The translations under genes and the position numbers were made by a program. From an uncultured Pseudophaeobacter sp. (lineage in GTDB: Bacteria > Pseudomonadota > Alphaproteobacteria > Rhodobacterales > Rhodobacteraceae), in NCBI GenBank assembly GCA_905479575.1, contig CAJQNB010000036.1, positions 1-50,695 on the forward strand: 50,695 nucleotides of DNA. Direction: 5' to 3'. Below, piece after piece: positions 27,179-36,076 of the stretch. Numbering within the stretch: position 1 is the stretch's first letter; each line of letters begins with the position of its first letter. The notes beneath the pieces were generated by a model. It was given only the letters and a program-made list of their open reading frames with translations. It was not told the DNA's origin and made no database searches.

Positions 27179-27297
27179 GGGGCGAAACTCCCGTCTGGAA
27201 TTATGATCCCTAGTCGCTTACCCATGGGCCAAGGCAGCGTCAACCGGGCAGCGCCCATGGGCGTGCTGTGCAGGGGCTGTATCTGCCACAAATGAAC

Positions 27298-27336
27298 CGT
27301 GACAGGCCAACGTGACAGGCCAACGTAACAGGCCAA
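27298..27336. repeat. 13-bp tandem repeat, three copies, ending at a ribosome binding site
   Basis: CGTGACAGGCCAA occurs at 27298-27310 and 27311-27323, and CGTAACAGGCCAA at 27324-27336. The final AA is shared with AAGGAG (27335-27340), the ribosome binding site of the rhomboid-like gene at 27352. Confidence 0.85.
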
Positions 27337-27351
27337 GGAGTACGACAAGCT

Positions 27352-28038
27352 ATGAGTGACGATCCAAATATCTCTCCCGTCAACCCATTGCCGCCGGCAG
27401 TGGTGGCGCTGGTTCTGGTGATTATGGGGATCGAGGCGGCGTTTTCGCTGGGGATGCGGGGCATCATTGGTGGGCCTGAGGCCATTGGCTGGCGACTGGA
27501 GGCCTTTCAGTCTTATGCGTTTTCCTCAGAAATCTTCTGGTGGATGGTCGAGACCGGGCAATGGCCGGCCGAGCATCTGATCCGGTTCTTGTCTTATACC
27601 TTTGTGCATGGCGCCTTTACCCATGCGCTGTTTGTCTGTGTCTTTGTGCTGGCGATGGGCAAGATGGTGGGTGAGGTCATGGGCGATCTGGTGATGGTCA
27701 TCATCTTTATGGCCTCGGCCGTGGGCGGTGCGGTTGGATATGCGGTGCTGATCAATGGCGAGGTGCCGTTGATCGGGGGCTTTCCGGCGGTTTATGGCTT
27801 GATCGGGGCCTTTACCTATATCCTGTGGCGGCAATTGTCCCTTGTGGGCGCGCAGCAAAGCCGTGCCTTTTCGCTGATTGCCTTTTTGATGGGGATCCAG
27901 CTGCTGTTTGGCCTGCTGTTTGGCGGCCAAAAGGACTGGGTTGCCGATCTGTGTGGCTTTGCCACCGGATTTGGATTGTCGTTCTTTCTGGCCCCTGGCG
28001 GCTGGGCGCGTATCCGCAGCAATATCCGTCGCGACTAG
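27352..28038 (+). CDS. rhomboid-fold membrane protein lacking the catalytic dyad (pseudo-rhomboid)
   Basis: The 228-residue protein has six predicted membrane segments in rhomboid order and the helix 2 motif FVHGAFTHALF (His86, His91). The catalytic GxSG loop reads GGFPAVYGLIGA, so the serine position is Phe144 and the next Gly is Pro145. The catalytic histidine position of the last helix is Asp199 (WVADLCGFATGF). The oxyanion Asn of helix 2 is Val95. It should therefore not be a protease; binding or quality-control roles as in other inactive rhomboids are inference. The frame is intact and codon use normal, so it is not a decaying gene. The SD sequence AAGGAG overlaps a 13-bp tandem repeat. 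Confidence 0.85.
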   Translation: MSDDPNISPVNPLPPAVVALVLVIMGIEAAFSLGMRGIIGGPEAIGWRLEAFQSYAFSSEIFWWMVETGQWPAEHLIRFLSYTFVHGAFTHALFVCVFVLAMGKMVGEVMGDLVMVIIFMASAVGGAVGYAVLINGEVPLIGGFPAVYGLIGAFTYILWRQLSLVGAQQSRAFSLIAFLMGIQLLFGLLFGGQKDWVADLCGFATGFGLSFFLAPGGWARIRSNIRRD

Positions 28039-28101
28039 CAACCAAAGGGGGGGGCTCCCGCCCGTCTCGCAGCATCAAGATACTGCATCCCGTTGGGCCG
28101 G

Positions 28102-28123
28102 GCGCCGCGCTGACGCGCGGCGC
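28102..28123. other. strong GC hairpin between convergent genes
   Basis: GCGCCGCGC (28102-28110) and GCGCGGCGC (28115-28123) form a perfect 9-bp stem with a TGAC loop, between the rhomboid-like gene and the converging murJ. There is no T tract on either side. The segment 28046-28085 before it, with its G8 run and GTCTCGCAGCATCAAGATACTGC-like tail, resembles a dispersed intergenic repeat. Confidence 0.5.
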
Positions 28124-28183
28124 TGTTGCGCAGATGGCTGGCGAGGGGGCGGGCCTGCGAGCGGGGCCGCAGGTCGTGTGGCC

Positions 28184-29773
28184 TTAACCCTTGCCGCGAC
28201 GCAGGCTGGATTTGAAATCTGACAGCCGGAAGGCACCGATACTGGCACCAATCGCAAAATAGCCGCAGATGCCGATCAGGACCAATAACGCCAGCGCCGG
28301 ATAACGGATGCCGGCGCTGAACAGCCAGGGCTCCAGTGCCAGGGCAGCGCCCCAGAGCAGCCCTCCCATCAGCAGGGCCGCCACCAGAATCCGCCAGACC
28401 CGCTGTTTAAACCTTGCATCAAACCGCGCACTTTGCCCCATATCTTTGGTGCCGCGCGCCAGTTGCCAGACCATGGCCCAGCCTGCCACCGTGGTGCCGA
28501 TGGCGGCCCCGATAAAGCCAAGCAGCGCCGCGCCTGCAATGGCCACCAGGGCGTTGACCACCATCGCGTTCAGCGCAAAGCGGAACGGGGTTCGGGTGTC
28601 TTCGCGGGCAAAATAGAGCGGCTGCAGCACCTTTTGCAGCACAAAGGCAGGCAAGCCTAACCCGTAGATGGCGACGGCAAGGGCGGTGGCCTGGCTATCC
28701 GTGAAGGCAAAGGCGCCGCGCTCAAACAGGACCGAGACAAGCGGCAGGGGAATGGCCACCAGCGCGATGGCAGAGGGAATGGTCAGCGCCAGGGAGATCT
28801 CACCAGCGCGGCTGAAGGCGTGTTGCGCGCCTGCCGCATCCTCAGCGGCCAATCGGCGGGACAGATCTGGCAGCAGGACGATACCCACTGCAATGCCCAC
28901 CACACCCAAGGGCAGCTGATACAGCCGGTCCGCATAGCTGAGCCAGGCAATCGCCCCGTCAAAGAAGCTGGCGACTTGACGCCCGACCAATAGGTTGATC
29001 TGCACCACCCCCCCGGCCAACATTGCAGGTGCGGCGATCACTGCCAGACGTTTCAGATCCGGGGTGAGCTGTGGCCGACGCGGGGTCAGGCGATAGCCCG
29101 CCCGACTGGCAGCGACCCAGACCAGGGCCATCTGCGCGACCCCGGCTAAAAGCGTGGCCCAGACCAGTAACGTCCCCTGGGAAAATCCAGGCAAATCAGG
29201 GCGGCTGGCTGGAAGGTAGGCATCCAGCAGACCGCTTTCGCCAAGTAACAACGCGCCAACCAGGATGATATTGAGCAAGACCGGAGCCGCTGCCGCAGCA
29301 GCAAAACGCCCCGAGGCATTGAGCACCCCCGAGAGCAGCGCCGCCAGCGAGATAAACAGAATATAGGCAAAGGTGATGCGGCCAAAATCAACCGTCAGAT
29401 CAAAACGCGCATCATTGCGAAAGCCGCTGGCCATGGCCAGAACCAGCCAGGGCATTACCAGCTGTGCCACCAGGGTAAAGACGATCAGAACCGTCGCTAG
29501 GCCGGTCAGCGCATCGCGGGCAAAGCCGACGGGATCGTCGTTCTTTTGCAGCTTTTTGGAAAACAGCGGCACAAAGGCGGTGTTGAACGCGCCCTCGGCA
29601 AAGAAGCGGCGGAACATGTTGGGCAGGCTAAAGGCCACCAAAAAGGCCTCGGCCACCGGGCCGGTGCCCAGGAAACTGGCAATCATGATATCGCGGGCAA
29701 AGCCCAGGATCCGGCTGGCCAGGGTCCAAAAGCCAACCGTCATAAAGCCCGACAGCAATTTTACCGGCTTCAT
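28184..29773 (-). CDS. murJ: lipid II flippase MurJ
   Basis: The 529-residue, very hydrophobic protein has the MurJ N-terminal signature (TLASRILGFARDIMIASFLG, then FSLPNMFRRFFAEGAFNTAFVPLF) and about 14 membrane segments. It moves the peptidoglycan precursor lipid II across the inner membrane. Its ATG overlaps the glnD stop by four bases, an arrangement suggesting coupled translation. Confidence 0.95.
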   Translation of the reverse strand: MKPVKLLSGFMTVGFWTLASRILGFARDIMIASFLGTGPVAEAFLVAFSLPNMFRRFFAEGAFNTAFVPLFSKKLQKNDDPVGFARDALTGLATVLIVFTLVAQLVMPWLVLAMASGFRNDARFDLTVDFGRITFAYILFISLAALLSGVLNASGRFAAAAAAPVLLNIILVGALLLGESGLLDAYLPASRPDLPGFSQGTLLVWATLLAGVAQMALVWVAASRAGYRLTPRRPQLTPDLKRLAVIAAPAMLAGGVVQINLLVGRQVASFFDGAIAWLSYADRLYQLPLGVVGIAVGIVLLPDLSRRLAAEDAAGAQHAFSRAGEISLALTIPSAIALVAIPLPLVSVLFERGAFAFTDSQATALAVAIYGLGLPAFVLQKVLQPLYFAREDTRTPFRFALNAMVVNALVAIAGAALLGFIGAAIGTTVAGWAMVWQLARGTKDMGQSARFDARFKQRVWRILVAALLMGGLLWGAALALEPWLFSAGIRYPALALLVLIGICGYFAIGASIGAFRLSDFKSSLRRGKG

Positions 29774-32604
29774 GATCGCGCCCGTTTAGACCCTTCGGAG
29801 ATCGCCTCGCGCAGTTTGCGTTCCAGGAAATCCTGTTTTGATTTTGTGTGGTATTTCAAGCCAAACATATCCTTGACGTAGAAGGTATCCACCACCTGTT
29901 CACCATAGGTCGCGATCACCGCATTGGCGATATAGACATTGGCTCCGGCCAGTGTGCGGGTCAGATCATACAGCAGCCCGGTGCGGTCGCGGGTGTCGAC
30001 CTCGATGATGGTGTAGATCTCGGATCCCTCATTATCAAAGGTGATATGGGTGGGGACCTTAAAGGCCTTTTCGCGCTTCTTGAACTTGGCGCGGGACTCC
30101 AGCGCCTCACCGGTCATCACCTCTCCATTGAGGGTCTTCAGGATCATCTGGGTCAGTCGCGGCAGCCGCGATGCCTCAAACGGATGCTCATCCGCATCCT
30201 GGATCCAGAAGGCATCGGTCACATATCCGTCCTTGGTGGTGTAGCTGCGGGCATCGACCACATTGGCCCCGACCAAAGCCAGGGCGCCGGACAACCGGGC
30301 AAAAATCCCGGGATGGTCGGCCATGACAAAACAGGCACGGGTGGCGTCGCGATCATCGTCCGGATGCAGGCGAATACCCACCTCACTGGCATCGTTTTTT
30401 GCCTCAAGCTCTTTCAGCATTTCAGCAAAATCCACATGGGCGGTGACATGAAGCCCCTGCCAATAGGGGTCATAGTGGCGCCCGGTTTCGCGTTTGAGAT
30501 CGGTCTTGGACCAGTCGGACAGGGCGGCGCGCAGGGCCTTTTTGCCGGCGGCACCACGGTGTTCGCGGTTGAGCGCCTCCATGCCATTTTCCAGCGCCTC
30601 GCGGGTCTGGTTGTAGAGCGCACGCAGCAACGCAGCTTTCCAGTTGTTCCAGGTGTCCGGGCCAACACCGCGAATGTCGCAGACCGTCAGCAGCAACAGC
30701 AGATCCAGCCGCTTGACCGATTGCACCGCCTTGGCAAAGCCCCGCACGGTGCGCGGGTCGGCAATATCGCGTTTCTGCGCCATATCCGACATCAAGAGGT
30801 GATTGCGCACCAGCCACTCCACCGTTTCGCTGTCCACCTTGTTGAGACCGAGACGCGGGGCCACCTTGCGGGCGATCTGCGCCCCCAAAATGGAATGATC
30901 CAGCTCACGTCCCTTACCGATGTCATGCAGCAGCATGGCAACCAACAGGACCTTGCGGTTGATCCCCTTGTGGATCACTTCCGACGACAGGGGCAGCTCT
31001 TCTTCCAGTTCGCCCTTCTCGATGGCGGTGAGGTTAGAGATCACCTGAATGGTGTGCTCATCCACGGTGTAGGAGTGATACATGTTGAACTGCATCATCG
31101 CCACGATGGGTTCAAATTCGGGGATAAAGGCGGAGAGCACGCCAAGCTCGTTCATCCGGCGCAGGGCGCGTTCCGGGTTGCCATGTTTCAATAGCAGATC
31201 AAGGAAGATCCACCGGGCTTCCTTGTTGTTGCGCATATCGTCGTCGATCAGATCCAGATTGGCGGTGACCAGCCGCATGGCATCCGGGTGGATCAACATG
31301 CCGGTGCGCAGCGCCTCTTCAAAGATCCTCAACAGGTTCAACTTATTGTTGAGAAAGGCCTCTGGGTCATTCACATCCAGCCGGTTGTGAATGACTTTAT
31401 AATCCGATTTCACTTTGGGGCGGCGGCGGAAGATCCGCTCCAGCAGGGGCGCGTCTTTTTGCTGGCTGGCCTCAAGCTTGGTCAGCAGGATCCGGGTGAT
31501 ATCGCCCACAGTTGTGGCATGGCGGAAATACTCCTGCATGAAGATTTCAACGCCGCGCCGACCGGCGCGATCCTTGTAGCCCATGCGGCTTGCGACCTCG
31601 ACCTGCAAATCAAAGTTGAGCTGCTCAGTCGGGCGCTTGGTGGCCAGATGCAGATGCGAACGCACCGCCCACAGGAAGTTGGCCGCAGTGGAAAACGTGT
31701 CGAGCTCTTCCGGGGAGAACAGGCCCAGGGGGACCAGATCAGCGACGTCCTGCACCTGATAGACATATTTGGCGATCCAGTAGAGCGATTGCAGATCACG
31801 CAGACCGCCTTTGCCCTCTTTGACGTTGGGCTCAACCATATAGCGCTGGCCCTGTTTGGAATGACGATCGTCGCGCTCGGTCAGTTTTGCTTCGATGAAA
31901 TCATGGGCGTCGCGGGAAAACAGCTCGCTGCGCAGACGGGTTTCCAGCTCATCTGCCAGATCTCCGTCGCCGGTTAGGAATCTCTGCTCCAGCATGGCGG
32001 TGCGGATGGTGTAATCTTCCGTCCCAAGCCGGATGCAGTCCTTTATCGTCCGGCTGGAGTGTCCCACCTTGAGCCGCAGATCCCAGAGGATATAGAGCAT
32101 CGATTCAATGAGGCTCTCAGCCCAGGCGGTGATCTTGTAAGGGGTAAGGAACATGAGATCGACGTCGGAAAACGGTGCCATCTCGCCGCGGCCATAGCCC
32201 CCCACCGCGATGAGGGCGATCCGTTCACCCGATGTCGGGGTGCCCACGGGATGCAGATAAGTGGTGGCCACATGGAAGGCCGTCAGCACCAGCCCATCGG
32301 TCAGATAGCTGTAGGATTTTGTCAGGGCGCGGGCAGAAAAAGGGGCCTCGGCAAAGGCCGCTGCAATGATGGCGCGGCCCTGCTGATTGGCCTCACGCAG
32401 CAGGGCAACGGCTTCGCCGCGCAGGGCGTCTGGCGCAACCTCTTTGGCAAGGGTTGCAAGCTGGGCCTGGACCTCAGCGAAGTCAAAAATAGCGGTAGCA
32501 TCACAAATCAGCCCAGAGCCAAAGGGAGCTATGGGCTGATCTTGATGGGCCGTCCGGGCAGGATCAGGATCCTGCGCCGGGGAAGCTGCTGGGGGCTGCG
32601 TCAA
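29770..32604 (-). CDS. glnD: [protein-PII] uridylyltransferase / uridylyl-removing enzyme
   Basis: The 944-residue protein senses glutamine and controls PII proteins. Domain order is clear: nucleotidyltransferase with GGYGRGEMAPFSDVDLMF, an HD hydrolase with VAMLLHDIGKGRELDHS, and two C-terminal ACT domains (about residues 735-815 and 845-925). The frame is open without an ATG until inside the transferase domain, so a TTG at 32604 is the best start; AAGG lies nine bases before it. This start overlaps the end of the upstream lipoprotein gene by 41 bases. It is followed by murJ with a four-base overlap. Confidence 0.93.
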   Translation of the reverse strand: MTQPPAASPAQDPDPARTAHQDQPIAPFGSGLICDATAIFDFAEVQAQLATLAKEVAPDALRGEAVALLREANQQGRAIIAAAFAEAPFSARALTKSYSYLTDGLVLTAFHVATTYLHPVGTPTSGERIALIAVGGYGRGEMAPFSDVDLMFLTPYKITAWAESLIESMLYILWDLRLKVGHSSRTIKDCIRLGTEDYTIRTAMLEQRFLTGDGDLADELETRLRSELFSRDAHDFIEAKLTERDDRHSKQGQRYMVEPNVKEGKGGLRDLQSLYWIAKYVYQVQDVADLVPLGLFSPEELDTFSTAANFLWAVRSHLHLATKRPTEQLNFDLQVEVASRMGYKDRAGRRGVEIFMQEYFRHATTVGDITRILLTKLEASQQKDAPLLERIFRRRPKVKSDYKVIHNRLDVNDPEAFLNNKLNLLRIFEEALRTGMLIHPDAMRLVTANLDLIDDDMRNNKEARWIFLDLLLKHGNPERALRRMNELGVLSAFIPEFEPIVAMMQFNMYHSYTVDEHTIQVISNLTAIEKGELEEELPLSSEVIHKGINRKVLLVAMLLHDIGKGRELDHSILGAQIARKVAPRLGLNKVDSETVEWLVRNHLLMSDMAQKRDIADPRTVRGFAKAVQSVKRLDLLLLLTVCDIRGVGPDTWNNWKAALLRALYNQTREALENGMEALNREHRGAAGKKALRAALSDWSKTDLKRETGRHYDPYWQGLHVTAHVDFAEMLKELEAKNDASEVGIRLHPDDDRDATRACFVMADHPGIFARLSGALALVGANVVDARSYTTKDGYVTDAFWIQDADEHPFEASRLPRLTQMILKTLNGEVMTGEALESRAKFKKREKAFKVPTHITFDNEGSEIYTIIEVDTRDRTGLLYDLTRTLAGANVYIANAVIATYGEQVVDTFYVKDMFGLKYHTKSKQDFLERKLREAISEGSKRARS

Positions 32605-33736
32605 TGATGACTACCTTCTGTTCTTGAATCGTTGCAATGGCCAGGCCGCGGTCATTGGTGCCATCAGGGCGCAGACGGAAGATACCGCCGGTGCCGTGGA
32701 ACCCTGCACCCTGTGTCAGCGCTGCAGCTGTCAGAGCATCCGCTTTGCCAGCGCCGACCAGCGCGCCAATTGCGGCGATCCCATCATAAGCCAGCCCACC
32801 AATGGAATGGGGCGCATTGCCATAGGTCGCCTCGTAGCGATCGCGGAAGCCACGGGCCTTGCCGGGATCCGGCATGGCGAACCAGCTGCCCTGAACCCCC
32901 GGCAGCGCCAGTGTCTGGGCGGGAACATCCCAGCGGGTCAGGCCAATATATTGCACGTCGGTGGGTTTGACCCCGGCTTCGGGCAGCAACTGTGTCAGCA
33001 GTGGCAGGGCGCCGGCCGTGGTGGCGGTCAGGAACAGCGCATCCACGCCGCCGCTGCCTGTCGCAGAGCGGATTTGTGGAATGGCGTTGATGACGCCTTT
33101 TTGTGACAGCTCGTAGCCAATGCTGCCGGAAACATTCACACCGGACTGGGCCGCAGCGTTGCGGATCGCAGCTTGTCCTGCCAGCCCCGAGGCGTTGTTG
33201 CCGCCTGCAATCAGGATATTGTTTTTGCCCTGGGACTTGGCATAGGCGGTCAGGCGGCGGGCGGTGTTGTCATAGGTTGGCCCCAGAATGAAGACGTTGC
33301 CGCCCGCGATCGAGGTGGTGTTGGAAAAGGCCAGAACATTGACGCCCTTGCGGGCGGCGGCGATGCCAGCAGCATTGGCGGCTTCGGCATAAACCGGGCC
33401 CAGAATGATCCGGGCGCCACCATTCACCGCCTCTGTGGCGGCGGCGGCGGCACGGGTCGGATCGCCGGCCGTGTCATAGATGCGCAGGTCAATCTGCACG
33501 CCCTGCAGATCCGCGATCGCCAGACGGGCAGCGTTTTCCAGACTTTGCGCCAGCACCGAGTCGCCAGACTGGGCGGAGCCGCGCGGCACCAGCAGCGCGA
33601 CAGGAACGGGTTTAGACGTATTGATTGTGGGTCCGCCGCCGATCGCAATCGGATCGCAGGCGGCCAGTGCAAATGTGGAAATCGCGGCGATTGCAGACAA
33701 AGTTGCCTTGCGGGCCCGCTTGAAAACAGCAAACAT
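32564..33736 (-). CDS. penicillin-binding protein activator, LpoA-like lipoprotein
   Basis: The 390-residue protein has a lipoprotein signal with lipobox FALAAC (Cys27) and a periplasmic-binding-protein fold corresponding to the C-terminal domain of E. coli LpoA/YraM. E. coli LpoA stimulates the synthase PBP1A from the outer membrane; the N-terminal TPR domain of the E. coli protein is absent here, as is usual in alphaproteobacteria. It is divergent from rsmI-yraN, which keeps the same neighbourhood as in E. coli. Its 3' end overlaps glnD. Confidence 0.88.
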   Translation of the reverse strand: MFAVFKRARKATLSAIAAISTFALAACDPIAIGGGPTINTSKPVPVALLVPRGSAQSGDSVLAQSLENAARLAIADLQGVQIDLRIYDTAGDPTRAAAAATEAVNGGARIILGPVYAEAANAAGIAAARKGVNVLAFSNTTSIAGGNVFILGPTYDNTARRLTAYAKSQGKNNILIAGGNNASGLAGQAAIRNAAAQSGVNVSGSIGYELSQKGVINAIPQIRSATGSGGVDALFLTATTAGALPLLTQLLPEAGVKPTDVQYIGLTRWDVPAQTLALPGVQGSWFAMPDPGKARGFRDRYEATYGNAPHSIGGLAYDGIAAIGALVGAGKADALTAAALTQGAGFHGTGGIFRLRPDGTNDRGLAIATIQEQKVVIIDAAPSSFPGAGS

Positions 33737-33822
33737 AATAGACTTGTAACTCCCCTTGTCCGGCGCTTGTGCACCGTGTTGGTTCCAGGGGGATAATAAA
33801 CGACCAAAAAGGCGGGTCCAGC

Positions 33823-34680
33823 GTGAATCATCAGATCGTCAATTTGTTGCCGGGACTGTATTTTGTGGCAACACCTCTGGGCACGGCGCGCGACATCACG
33901 CTGCGGGCGCTGGATGTGCTGGCCTCGGCAGATCTGATCGCCGCCGAAGACACCCGGTCACTGCGCCGTCTGATGGAAATCCACGGCGTGCCGCTGGGTG
34001 AGCGCCATGTCATTGCCTACCATGACCATAGCGGAGTGGGTGCACGCGGCAAATTGCTGGCCGCATTGGCGGCCGGAAAATCGGTTGCCTATGCCTCCGA
34101 AGCGGGCATGCCACTGATCGCCGATCCTGGATATGGCCTGTCCAAAGCCGCCGCGGAGGCGGGACATCTGGTGACGTCTGCGCCCGGAGCCACAGCTGTG
34201 ACCACGGCGCTGGCGCTGGCGGGTCTGCCGACAGATGCGTTCTTTTTTGCGGGCTTTTTACCCAATGCCAGCGGGGCCCGGCGCAAACGGCTGGAAGAGG
34301 TCGCGGCGATTCCCGGCACTCTGGCCTTTTACGAATCCCCCAAACGGATCGCCGCCTCGGTTGCGGATATGGCGGATGTGCTGGGCAATCGCCCGGCGGC
34401 CCTGTGCCGCGAGCTGACCAAGAAATTCGAAGAGGTGCGGCGCCTGCCCTTGGCCGATTTGGCCACCAGCCTGGAGGAAAAGCCGGTGAAGGGCGAAATT
34501 GTCGTGCTGGTGGATCGGGCCTCGCAGGTGGTCGTAAGCGACGGTGATATCGAAAGCGATCTGCGGGCCGCTCTGGTCGATAACTCGGTTAAAGATGCCG
34601 CCGCCATAGTCTCGGAGGCCCATGAAATGCCGCGTCGCAAGGTCTACCAGTTGGCGCTGAAACTGGCGAAAGAGAGCTAA
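33823..34680 (+). CDS. rsmI: 16S rRNA (cytidine(1402)-2'-O)-methyltransferase
   Basis: The 285-residue tetrapyrrole-methylase-fold protein 2'-O-methylates C1402 of 16S rRNA using S-adenosylmethionine. Blocks are LYFVATPLG, DLIAAEDTR, SEAGMPLIADPG, GATAVTTALALAGLP and ELTKKFEEV. I chose the GTG at 33823, after AAAAAGG, because it places LYFVATPLG about ten residues from the start as in E. coli; a GTG at 33769 would add 18 unconserved residues. The sequence reads SEAGMP where SDAGTP is common, a mild variation. yraN begins two bases after the stop. Confidence 0.94.
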   Translation: MNHQIVNLLPGLYFVATPLGTARDITLRALDVLASADLIAAEDTRSLRRLMEIHGVPLGERHVIAYHDHSGVGARGKLLAALAAGKSVAYASEAGMPLIADPGYGLSKAAAEAGHLVTSAPGATAVTTALALAGLPTDAFFFAGFLPNASGARRKRLEEVAAIPGTLAFYESPKRIAASVADMADVLGNRPAALCRELTKKFEEVRRLPLADLATSLEEKPVKGEIVVLVDRASQVVVSDGDIESDLRAALVDNSVKDAAAIVSEAHEMPRRKVYQLALKLAKES

Positions 34681-34681
34681 G

Positions 34682-35056
34682 ATGCCCAAGCCGCCTGCCT
34701 CTACCGGATTGCGCGCGCATCTTGCGGGGGCTGCGGCAGAGGACCAGGCGGCGCGCGCCTATGAGGCGCTGGGTTATGCGCTGGTTGAACAGCGCTGGCG
34801 CGGGGCCGCCGGAGAGATCGACCTGATCCTGCGCAGGGGCGCGCTGCTGGTCTTTGCCGAGGTCAAGACCGGCCCCAGTTATGCGGCGGCACTTGCGCGG
34901 ATCACGCCCCGGCAAATGCGCCGGGTGCAGGCCTCAGCCGCCTTGTTTCTGGATCAGCAACCGGAGGGCGCCTTGAGCGAGGCGCGCATTGATGTGGTGC
35001 TGGTCTTTGGCACAGGCGAGGTCGAGATCCTGGAAAACGCCTATGGTCAGGGCTGA
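34682..35056 (+). CDS. yraN: UPF0102 (YraN) endonuclease-like family protein
   Basis: The 124-residue protein contains AAEDQAARAYEALGYALVEQRWRG near the start and the nuclease-like GEIDLILRRGALLVFAEVK core (E-ID-x10-EVK), characteristic of the YraN family with a Holliday-junction-resolvase-like fold. Its biochemical role is not established. The ATG lies two bases after the rsmI stop, so the two are coupled. Confidence 0.93.
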   Translation: MPKPPASTGLRAHLAGAAAEDQAARAYEALGYALVEQRWRGAAGEIDLILRRGALLVFAEVKTGPSYAAALARITPRQMRRVQASAALFLDQQPEGALSEARIDVVLVFGTGEVEILENAYGQG

Positions 35057-35140
35057 TCCTGGTCGCAGCAATTTGAACAAGGCATATTGAACCTCGCCCC
35101 CGGCTGCGCCATCTATGGCGAAAGCAAAAGGGAACCTGCC

Positions 35141-36076
35141 ATGAAAATTGCCTTCCAGATGGACCCGATTATGGGTGTGGACATCAACGCTGACAGCAGC
35201 TTTCGCCTGGCGGAAGAGGCCCAGGCGCGGGGCCATGAGCTGTTTTTCTACCTGCCCGATCAACTGGCCTATCAGGAGGGCAAGATCACCGCACGCGGCC
35301 AGGACATGACCGTGCAGCGGGTGGCTGGGACGCCCGCTATCCTGGGAGAGATGCGCGAAGTTGATCTGGCCGATTTTGACGTGATCTGGCTGCGTCAGGA
35401 TCCGCCTTTTGACATGCATTACATCACTTTGACCCATCTTCTGGACCGGCTGAAAGACGACTGCCTGGTGGTGAATGATCCCTTCTGGGTGCGTAACTAT
35501 CCGGAAAAACTGCTGGTTCTGGACTTCCCCGACCTGACCCCGCCCACGGCCATTGCCCGCGATCTGGACACCATCAAGGCCTTCAAGGCCAAGCATGGCG
35601 ATGTGATCTTGAAACCGCTTTATGGCAACGGCGGCGCCGGGGTGTTCCGGTTGGATGCCAATGACCGCAACCTGACCTCATTGCATGAGCTGTTCACCGG
35701 CTTTAGCCGCGAGCCACTGATCGTGCAGAAGTTCCTGCCCGATGTCAGCAACGGCGACAAACGGGTGATCCTAGTGGACGGCGAACCTGTCGGGGCGATC
35801 AACCGGGTGCCTGCGGCGGGCGAAACCCGCTCGAACATGCATGTGGGGGGGCGCCCTGAAAAGGTCGGCCTGACCGAGCGCGATCTGGAAATTTGCGCCG
35901 CAATCGGGCCGCTGTTGAAAGAAAAGGGCCAGATTTTTGTCGGTATCGACGTGATTGGCGACTACCTGACCGAAATCAACGTGACCTCCCCCACCGGCAT
36001 CCAGGAGTTGGAGCGCTTTGACGGGGTGAATATCGCTGAAAAGATCTGGCAGGCCATTGAGGCCAAAATCAGCTGA
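35141..36076 (+). CDS. gshB: glutathione synthetase
   Basis: The 311-residue ATP-grasp enzyme joins gamma-glutamylcysteine and glycine. Motifs include [20 protein letters not shown] at the N terminus, the ATP-binding loop [36 protein letters not shown], and [12 protein letters not shown] at the end. ATG 35141 follows AAAGGGAA; the longer reading adds 18 unconserved residues. It lies 84 bases after yraN, and its stop overlaps the following esterase start by one base. Confidence 0.97.
   Translation: MKIAFQMDPIMGVDINADSSFRLAEEAQARGHELFFYLPDQLAYQEGKITARGQDMTVQRVAGTPAILGEMREVDLADFDVIWLRQDPPFDMHYITLTHLLDRLKDDCLVVNDPFWVRNYPEKLLVLDFPDLTPPTAIARDLDTIKAFKAKHGDVILKPLYGNGGAGVFRLDANDRNLTSLHELFTGFSREPLIVQKFLPDVSNGDKRVILVDGEPVGAINRVPAAGETRSNMHVGGRPEKVGLTERDLEICAAIGPLLKEKGQIFVGIDVIGDYLTEINVTSPTGIQELERFDGVNIAEKIWQAIEAKIS

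Noticed and set aside
29848..31194. 448-codon plus-strand frame inside glnD
   Set aside because: It is antisense to the HD and ACT domains of glnD. Its Gly/His/Gln-rich translation is typical of shadow frames.
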